11,696 bases of DNA, from assembly GCA_902783935.1 (NCBI GenBank), contig CACZTA010000216.1, forward strand, positions 1 to 11,696. Reading direction: 5' to 3'. Shown one piece after another: positions 7,101 to 11,696 of the stretch (positions within the stretch are counted from its first letter, which is position 1; each line of letters opens with the position of its first letter). The notes under the pieces were generated by a model. It searched no databases. It saw only the letters and a program-made list of their open reading frames with translations, and was not told the origin of the DNA. The DNA comes from an uncultured Lachnospiraceae bacterium (GTDB lineage: Bacteria; Bacillota; Clostridia; Lachnospirales; Lachnospiraceae). The translations under genes were made by a program, and so were the position numbers.

Positions 7101-8420
7101 ATGCGGAAGGTTGTAAAGTTCGGGGGCAGTTCTCTGGCGGATGCCGGCCAGTTCAAAAAGTCAGTGGATATCATCCGCGCGGATGCATCCCGCGTGTATG
7201 TGATACCGAGCGCCCCCGGAAAACGTTTTCCGGCGGATACGAAGGTGACAGACCTCCTGATCCGGACGTATGAGACGGTGGCTGCGGGGAATGATCCCGG
7301 CGAACTCCTCTCCCGGATCAGGGGCAGATATGAGGACATCATTGAAGGCCTCGGAATGAACTATTCTCTTGACGAGGATTTTGAGGAAATAGAACGGGTC
7401 CTGCGCGAGGATCCCACACTTGATTATACCGCTTCCAGGGGAGAATACCTGAACGGGAAGATTCTGGCGGAATATCTCGGATTTCCTTTTGTGGATCCCT
7501 TTGAGACGATCTTCTTTAATGAAGAGGGACAGCTGAACTCCTATAAGACGGAAAAAGTTCTCTCTCTCCGTCTCTCGGGGACGGATCATGCCGTTATCCC
7601 GGGTTTTTACGGCCAGGGGAAAGACGGAAAGGTCAAGACTTTTTCAAGAGGCGGTTCGGACATCACGGGTTCAATCGTCGCCGGGGCGGCGAAAGCGGAT
7701 GTCTATGAAAACTGGACGGATGTTTCGGGATTCCTCGTGGCGGATCCGAGAATTATCCGTGATCCGGTGGCGATCCACACCATAACCTACAGGGAACTCC
7801 GGGAGCTCAGCTACATGGGGGCTTCCGTGCTGCATGAGGAAGCTATTTTCCCCGTGCGTTCAAAGGGGATTCCCATCAATATCCGGAATACGAACAAACC
7901 GGACGATGAAGGCACATGGATTGTGGAGAGCACGGCCCGGAAGCCGAAATATACGATTACCGGCATCGCCGGGAAAAAGGGGTTCTGTGCCGTCCTGATC
8001 TCGAAGAGCATGATGAATTCCGAGATCGGGTTCGGACGGAAGGTGCTGGAGGCATTTGAAGAAAACCGCATATCATTTGAACATATGCCTTCCGGTATAG
8101 ATACCATGACGATCGTGGTTCACGAGAGCGAGTTTGTCGACAAGGAGCAGCGGGTCGTTTCCGCAATCCACAGGCTGTCGCAGCCGGATTCGATCGAGAT
8201 TGAATCGGGCCTTGCCCTGATCGCGGTTGTCGGCCGCGGAATGCGGTCCGTCCAGGGCACGGCGGCCAGGATTTTTTCGGCGCTGGCCCATGCTCGCGTA
8301 AATGTGCGGATGATTGACCAGGGGTCATCGGAGCTCAACATCATAATCGGTGTCGCAAATGAAGACTTTGAGACTGCGATCCGCGCGGTTTATGCGATTT
8401 TTGTGGACACACAGCTTTAA
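7101..8420 (+). CDS. lysC: aspartate kinase, monofunctional
   Basis: This 439-residue enzyme phosphorylates aspartate, the first step toward lysine, threonine, methionine and diaminopimelate for the cell wall. The amino-acid kinase domain (about 1-275) shows KFGGSS at 6-11, SRGEYLNGK at 112-120, FSRGGSDITGS at 181-191 and MGASVLHEEA at 239-248. Two ACT domains follow (about 290-355 and 370-439), the second with QGSSELNIIIGV at 407-418; in this family they bind lysine or threonine for feedback control. No homoserine dehydrogenase domain is attached. The length and the segment PSAPGKRF are typical of Clostridia aspartate kinases. GAGGA at 7086-7090 lies 10 bases before the ATG. The 57-base gap after lacZ has no terminator-like hairpin, so read-through is possible. 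Which amino acid inhibits it cannot be told from sequence alone. Confidence 0.95.
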   Translation: MRKVVKFGGSSLADAGQFKKSVDIIRADASRVYVIPSAPGKRFPADTKVTDLLIRTYETVAAGNDPGELLSRIRGRYEDIIEGLGMNYSLDEDFEEIERVLREDPTLDYTASRGEYLNGKILAEYLGFPFVDPFETIFFNEEGQLNSYKTEKVLSLRLSGTDHAVIPGFYGQGKDGKVKTFSRGGSDITGSIVAGAAKADVYENWTDVSGFLVADPRIIRDPVAIHTITYRELRELSYMGASVLHEEAIFPVRSKGIPINIRNTNKPDDEGTWIVESTARKPKYTITGIAGKKGFCAVLISKSMMNSEIGFGRKVLEAFEENRISFEHMPSGIDTMTIVVHESEFVDKEQRVVSAIHRLSQPDSIEIESGLALIAVVGRGMRSVQGTAARIFSALAHARVNVRMIDQGSSELNIIIGVANEDFETAIRAVYAIFVDTQL

Positions 8421-8426
8421 GGCGGA

Positions 8427-9299
8427 ATGAAGGGAAATGATATATTTGACAGCATGACTTCGTATTACAATATGCTGTCAGAAGCAAACAGGAAAATAGC
8501 GGACTGTCTCTTCCGAAATAAGGACAGGGCCGTGTATATGACGATATCGAAGCTCGCAGAGGAAAGTGGCGTCTCGGTTGCAACGGTGACGAGATTCTGC
8601 AGGACGCTGGGATACGCGGGATTTCATGAGTTCCGGGTGGATATGGCGAAAACGTGCAGTGCGTATCCGGAGGGCGGTGTCCTGGGTGAGGACATGCAGC
8701 GGTCCGGCCCGGAAACAGAAGAAACGGACTTCGAGTCTTTCAGGATAAACCTGTTCAGATTGCATACGGACTCCATCCGGCAAACCCTGGATTCCCTGCA
8801 GGAGGAAGACTTAAATGCCGCCGTACAGATCCTGGTTAACGCCCGCCGGGTCTTTGTGACGGGCAGGGCGGGGAGCGCCGCGGCGGCCAGGGCGGCGGTC
8901 AGCCGTTTCCTGACCCTGTCGGGGAAATTCATCTGTGTTGAGAACCCGTATGAAGAGACGACCTATATGGCCCTCGGCGGTGCGGACGATGCCGTTCTCA
9001 ATTTTTCTTATTTCGGATCCGTCAGGGACAGTCTGGAAAATCTGCGCAGCGCACGTGAGCATGATATGAAAATTGTTGTTGTCACGCATTTCCGCCAGTC
9101 ACCTGCTGCGGAACTTGCGGACGCGGTGCTTCTGTGCGGAGGGACCGGGGAGCCGGCGAGGGCGCTGGAGATGAATGTGCGGACTTCTCAGATGCTCCTG
9201 ATCGATGCCCTCTATCAGAAATACAGGGAAGAGGACAGTGAGGCGGCCGGCATGCATTACGGGAAGATTGTACAGGCACACCGGAGAAAACTTCTGTAG
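8427..9299 (+). CDS. RpiR/MurR-family transcriptional regulator (HTH + SIS)
   Basis: This 290-residue DNA-binding protein has an N-terminal RpiR-type helix-turn-helix, with ISKLAEESGVSVATVTRFCRTLGY at about 40-63, and a C-terminal SIS domain (about 130-260) with RRVFVTGRAGSAAAA (140-154) and the strand KIVVVTHF (215-222). SIS domains in this family bind phosphosugars, and most members control sugar or amino-sugar genes. The start lies 6 bases after the lysC stop. The only ribosome-site-like bases (AAGG at 8419-8422, or AGGCGG) are very close to the ATG, so translation probably depends on coupling to lysC. Internal ATG codons at residues 10 and 16 have no better site. The target is unknown; the nearby galactosidase operon is one candidate, purely by position. 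Function beyond the family is not claimed. Confidence 0.88.
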   Translation: MKGNDIFDSMTSYYNMLSEANRKIADCLFRNKDRAVYMTISKLAEESGVSVATVTRFCRTLGYAGFHEFRVDMAKTCSAYPEGGVLGEDMQRSGPETEETDFESFRINLFRLHTDSIRQTLDSLQEEDLNAAVQILVNARRVFVTGRAGSAAAARAAVSRFLTLSGKFICVENPYEETTYMALGGADDAVLNFSYFGSVRDSLENLRSAREHDMKIVVVTHFRQSPAAELADAVLLCGGTGEPARALEMNVRTSQMLLIDALYQKYREEDSEAAGMHYGKIVQAHRRKLL

Positions 9300-9337
9300 A
9301 GAAGCGGATACAGGCTGAAATGCGCCGAAAACATATT

Positions 9338-9368
9338 TCTTGTGCCTGAAGCTTCCTGAGACACAAGA
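9338..9368 (+). repeat. imperfect hairpin between the regulator and the exonuclease gene
   Basis: TCTTGTG at 9338-9344 is the exact complement of CACAAGA at 9362-9368, with a 17-base loop that itself holds the palindrome GAAGCTTC at 9348-9355. It sits 38 bases past the regulator stop. It is followed by TTGTTGTTG rather than a clean T run, so it is at best a weak terminator. It could also be an operator-like site. Confidence 0.4.
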
Positions 9369-9376
9369 CCTTGTTG

Positions 9377-9406
9377 TTGCAGGCGGAGCTGAAGAGAGCG
9401 TATAAT
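9377..9406 (+). promoter_or_regulatory. possible promoter abutting the exonuclease start
   Basis: A perfect TATAAT at 9401-9406 follows TTGCAG at 9377-9382 with an 18-base spacer (the -35 matches 3 of 6). Transcription would begin within a few bases of the ATG at 9413, leaving almost no leader. The -35 is weak, so the element is tentative. Confidence 0.4.
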
Positions 9407-9412
9407 ATAAAG

Positions 9413-10360
9413 ATGAGTTATATTGTGTTTGATCTCGAATGGAATCAGTGCCCTTACGGCAAACAGGCTGAGAATCCGCTGCTTCCTTTTGAGATTATTG
9501 AGATCGGAGCGGTCAGGCTCAACGAAGCGAGGGAAAGCACAGGGTCTTTCCATGCGCTTGTGAAACCGTGTGTCTACAGACGGCTGCATTACCAGACCAG
9601 CCGGGTAATCGGGCTCAGCGAAGAAGATCTGCAGAAGGGCATTCCTTTTACGGAGGCGGCGGAAGCATTTCTTGAATTCTGCGGGGAAGACCCGGTATTC
9701 TGCACATGGGGGACGCTGGACCTGACGGAGTTTCAGCGGAATCTGCGTTTTTACGATATGCTGGACAGGCTTCCCGGGCCGATTCTGTATGAAGATGTCC
9801 AGAAGCTGTTTGCGATTCAGTTTGAGACGCGCGCTGACAGACGGTCTCTCTCATATGCGGTGGAATTCCTGAACCTGCCTGAAGAGGAAGCTTATCATCT
9901 CGCAAGTGCAGATGCGGAATACACTGCCAGGGTTTTCCGGAGAATTTCACCGGTCATCGCGAAAAAGAATTATTCCGTTGATTGTTTTCAGAATCCGAAA
10001 ACGAGAGATGAAGAACTCCGCCTGAAATATGACACATACGAAAAGTTTATCTCTCGTGAGTACGAGGCACGCGAGGATGTGATGAATGATGCACATGTAA
10101 CGGCTGTGCATTGTTTTTTGTGTCACAGAAACGTTAAGCGCGTGATCCGTTTTTTTGCAGACGGAGGGGGAAGAAATTATCTGGCGGCGGGGCTTTGCCC
10201 GGATCACGGCTATGTGAAATGTAAAGTCCGCGTCAGAGAAGCCCAGAGCGGAAAGTATTACGCAATCCGGACGACAAAAATGATCAGTGAAGAGGAAATG
10301 CAGAGGCTGAGAGCGAAACAGGTCATGCTCAGGGTAAAGAAGCAGAACAGAAGAAAATGA
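9413..10360 (+). CDS. 3'-5' exonuclease, DEDDh family (KapD-like), with Cys-rich tail
   Basis: From ATG 9413 this is a 315-residue protein. The nuclease domain (about 1-185) has the DEDDh residues Asp7 and Glu9 in FDLEW, Asp103 in GTLD, and His162 with Asp167 in HLASADAEY, expected to bind two metal ions and cleave 3' ends of RNA or DNA. It resembles KapD, the sporulation-inhibitor exonuclease group. The C-terminal 130 residues carry CFLCHRN (Cys234, Cys237) and later LCPDHGYVKC (Cys262, His265, Cys270), which looks like a small metal-binding knuckle, then a basic tail. The frame continues upstream to a TTG at 9371, but the conserved family N-terminus starts at MSYIVFDLEW. No strong ribosome site precedes either start; GAAGAGAG at 9389-9396 is far from the ATG. 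The natural substrate is unknown. Confidence 0.85.
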   Translation: MSYIVFDLEWNQCPYGKQAENPLLPFEIIEIGAVRLNEARESTGSFHALVKPCVYRRLHYQTSRVIGLSEEDLQKGIPFTEAAEAFLEFCGEDPVFCTWGTLDLTEFQRNLRFYDMLDRLPGPILYEDVQKLFAIQFETRADRRSLSYAVEFLNLPEEEAYHLASADAEYTARVFRRISPVIAKKNYSVDCFQNPKTRDEELRLKYDTYEKFISREYEAREDVMNDAHVTAVHCFLCHRNVKRVIRFFADGGGRNYLAAGLCPDHGYVKCKVRVREAQSGKYYAIRTTKMISEEEMQRLRAKQVMLRVKKQNRRK

Positions 10361-10426
10361 CGGAAATTGTTAACATTTTGTTATAAACAGCCGTCCTCTG
10401 TTCACACTTTTGTCATGGATGGCCGC

Positions 10427-10432
10427 TATAAT
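10427..10432 (+). promoter_or_regulatory. -10 element for the secreted protein gene
   Basis: A perfect TATAAT lies 68 bases before the GTG start, inside the 140-base gap 10361-10500. No -35 at 16-18 bases is convincing: TTGTCA at 10410-10415 is only 11 bases away, and TTCACA at 10401-10406 is 20 bases away. The gap also has an 8-bp palindrome TGTTAACA at 10368-10375 and no clear terminator for the exonuclease gene. Confidence 0.5.
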
Positions 10433-10500
10433 CGTTCCTATTCTAGCAAAGTACGTTGGTCATATTTGCGCAGGCTGCATAGAATAAAGGAGTTACAGTT

Positions 10501-11696
10501 GTGAAGAAAAGAAACCAGCTTGTCAGCGCACTTTTAACAGGTGTCCTGGTGACCGGGATGGGGTCGGCCACGATCGGAACGCCTGTTTTAGTTACGGCTG
10601 AGGGGACCGAATCGCAGACTGAAGAAGCGGGTGAAGAGATCATTGCGGAGGAACCGGAGGAGGAGGAGTCTTACGAAGACGTCTCTCCGGAACCTGCTGC
10701 GGCCGGAGAATCAGGTGAAGATGATTCCGAAATGACGGATTCCGAAGCGATAGATTCCGAAGCGACAGATTCCGAAGCGACAGACTCCGGAGTGACAGAT
10801 TCCGAAGCGACAGATTCCGGGGCAGCGGATTCCGGGCTGACGGATGACGAATTGACGGATTCTGAACTGACAGATTCCGAATTAACAGATTCCGGAACGG
10901 AATCGGGGACGGAGTCGGGCACGGAATCGGGGACGGAATCCGGAACGACAGATACGGAGCCGGAGATTCCGACAGATTCCGGCGCGGAACCGGTGATAGA
11001 GGAGCCCACGGACTCCGGGACGTCTGAAACAGACCCTGACGACGAAGAAGAAAAGAAACGGCAGGAAGAAGAGCGCAGGAGAGCTGAAGAAGAGAAGAAA
11101 CGGCAGGAAGAAGAGCGCAGAAAAGCCGAGGAAGAAAAAAAGAAGCAGGCAGAACAGCAGCGCATAGAAGCCGAGCAGGAACGAAAGAAGGCTGAGGAGG
11201 AACAGCGCAGGAAAGCCGAAGAAGAAAAGCGCAAAAAAGAAGAAGAAGAAAAGAAGAAGAAGGAAGAAGAAAAGCGCAAAAAGGAAGAAGAAGAGAAGAA
11301 GAAAGCCGAAGAAGAAAAGAAGAAAAAGGAAGAAGAAGAGAAGAAAAAGAAGGAAGAAGAAGAAAAGAAAAAGAAGGAAGAGGAAGCCCTGAGACAGGCG
11401 GCTTACCGGGAGTATTATACAGGGACATATGTCGTGTCAGATATACAGCGGAGACTGGCGCTGAACGTCGGATTCCGCAAGATCCCGAAGAAGTTTGCCA
11501 TCGCTTACGGGAGCGACCAGATTAATATATATGAAGGCAAAGGGGACGAAACGCGTGTCGTCGGCACACTGGATAAGGGCGGCCTCTGCTATATTATTGA
11601 TGATGAAAAAGAACCCTGGATATTTATCGAATCAGGGGATGTCAGAGGTTTCATTTCCCGGGATGCGATAAAAACAGGAAAAAGCGTCAACGTGCT
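10501..11696 (+). CDS. secreted SH3b-domain surface protein with acidic repeats and charged helical stalk, 3' partial
   Basis: The reading frame is open from a GTG at 10501 to the window end (398 codons, no stop seen). AAAGGAG at 10486-10492, 8 bases upstream, fixes this start. Residues 1-33 form a signal peptide: KKR, a hydrophobic core, then VTA before a likely cleavage. Next come an acidic stretch, 11 pentapeptides of form DS(E/G)xT (75-129), four ESGT units (134-149), and a Glu/Lys/Arg segment (182-295). A globular part follows, with INIYEGKGDETRVVGTLDKG from about 341 and RGFISRDAI near 382, matching a bacterial SH3 (SH3b) domain that binds cell wall. Proteins of this build in Clostridia often end in an NlpC/P60 or other wall hydrolase domain, but that part is beyond the window, so enzymatic activity is only a guess. 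It should be exported and sit in or near the cell wall. Confidence 0.85.
   Translation, partial: MKKRNQLVSALLTGVLVTGMGSATIGTPVLVTAEGTESQTEEAGEEIIAEEPEEEESYEDVSPEPAAAGESGEDDSEMTDSEAIDSEATDSEATDSGVTDSEATDSGAADSGLTDDELTDSELTDSELTDSGTESGTESGTESGTESGTTDTEPEIPTDSGAEPVIEEPTDSGTSETDPDDEEEKKRQEEERRRAEEEKKRQEEERRKAEEEKKKQAEQQRIEAEQERKKAEEEQRRKAEEEKRKKEEEEKKKKEEEKRKKEEEEKKKAEEEKKKKEEEEKKKKEEEEKKKKEEEALRQAAYREYYTGTYVVSDIQRRLALNVGFRKIPKKFAIAYGSDQINIYEGKGDETRVVGTLDKGGLCYIIDDEKEPWIFIESGDVRGFISRDAIKTGKSVNV
10723..10887 (+). repeat. 11 tandem 15-base units encoding DS(E/G)xT
   Basis: Eleven consecutive 15-base units each encode a pentapeptide: DSEMT, DSEAI, DSEAT (three copies), DSGVT, DSGAA, DSGLT, DDELT and DSELT (two copies). 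The unit GATTCCGAAGCGACA recurs exactly three times. A shortened twelfth unit (DSGT) follows at 10888. The encoded segment is acidic, Ser/Thr-rich and probably unfolded, serving as a spacer after the signal peptide. Confidence 0.92.
10900..10947 (+). repeat. four tandem 12-base units encoding ESGT
   Basis: Four 12-base units (GAATCGGGGACG and close variants) encode ESGT four times, continuing directly from the DSGT that ends the pentapeptide block. The unit length has changed from five to four residues, as if the x position was lost before amplification. Confidence 0.88.
11044..11385 (+). repeat. Glu/Lys/Arg-rich charged repeat tract
   Basis: These 114 codons (residues 182-295 of the secreted protein) are almost all Glu, Lys, Arg, Gln and Ala. 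The first part has a 42-base (14-residue) repeat with CGGCAGGAAGAAGAGCGCAG at 11059 and again at 11101. The last part (11308-11385) alternates blocks of three or four Glu with four Lys, a 24-base period. Hydrophobic heptad positions are nearly absent, so a single charged alpha helix is more likely than a classical coiled coil. Confidence 0.88.

Noticed and set aside
10410..10432. TTGTCA/TATAAT as a full promoter
   Set aside because: The spacer is only 11 bases, too short for the usual 16-18, so only the -10 was annotated.
10640..11428. Long minus-strand open frames rich in Ser, Phe, Leu and Pro (10640-11428 and 10671-11279)
   Set aside because: They are the complement of the repeat-rich coding region. 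The + strand frame has a ribosome site, signal peptide and SH3b domain, and the minus frames have only repeat-derived composition.

Overview
The window reads as chromosomal DNA from a fairly GC-rich anaerobic Firmicute, most plausibly a gut Lachnospiraceae/Clostridia member. This rests on strong AGGAG-type ribosome sites, a GH36/GH2 galactosidase pair typical of gut carbohydrate users, a Clostridia-style aspartate kinase, an RpiR-family regulator and a secreted SH3b protein with a charged repeat stalk. The taxon is inferred from protein style only; no rRNA or marker gene is present. All genes found lie on the + strand, and I saw no tRNA, rRNA, CRISPR array, insertion sequence or phage gene.

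Layout. (1) 1-1481 is a redox operon: the last codons of a thioredoxin, a complete NADPH-type thioredoxin reductase (trxB), and an OhrR-like MarR regulator with a sensing cysteine, closed by a strong intrinsic terminator. (2) 1482-7043 is a galactoside operon: a promoter region, a GH36 alpha-galactosidase, then a GH2 beta-galactosidase whose real start is probably an ATG 24 bases past the upstream stop. Neither enzyme has a signal peptide, so both probably act in the cytoplasm on imported oligosaccharides. (3) 7101-9299 holds a monofunctional aspartate kinase (lysC) followed 6 bases later by an RpiR-family HTH-SIS regulator. (4) 9300-10360 holds an imperfect inverted repeat, a -10-like TATAAT only 6 bases before an ATG, and a DEDDh 3'-5' exonuclease with a Cys-rich C-terminal extension. 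(5) 10361-11696 holds a -10 element and a GTG-started secreted protein that runs off the window: signal peptide, acidic pentapeptide and tetrapeptide repeats, a long Glu/Lys/Arg helix and the start of an SH3b domain.

Most of the window is ordinary housekeeping and sugar metabolism. The least ordinary part is the right edge. There the modular surface protein has an E4K4-type charged helix (a likely rigid single alpha-helix stalk) encoded by a 79-base all-purine run, plus near-identical DNA repeats that look prone to length change. Secondary points are the OhrR-like sensor placed directly behind trxB with no ohr gene in view, the acidic linker in the beta-galactosidase, and the possible leaderless start of the exonuclease gene. 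I found no convincing wholly new multi-gene system.
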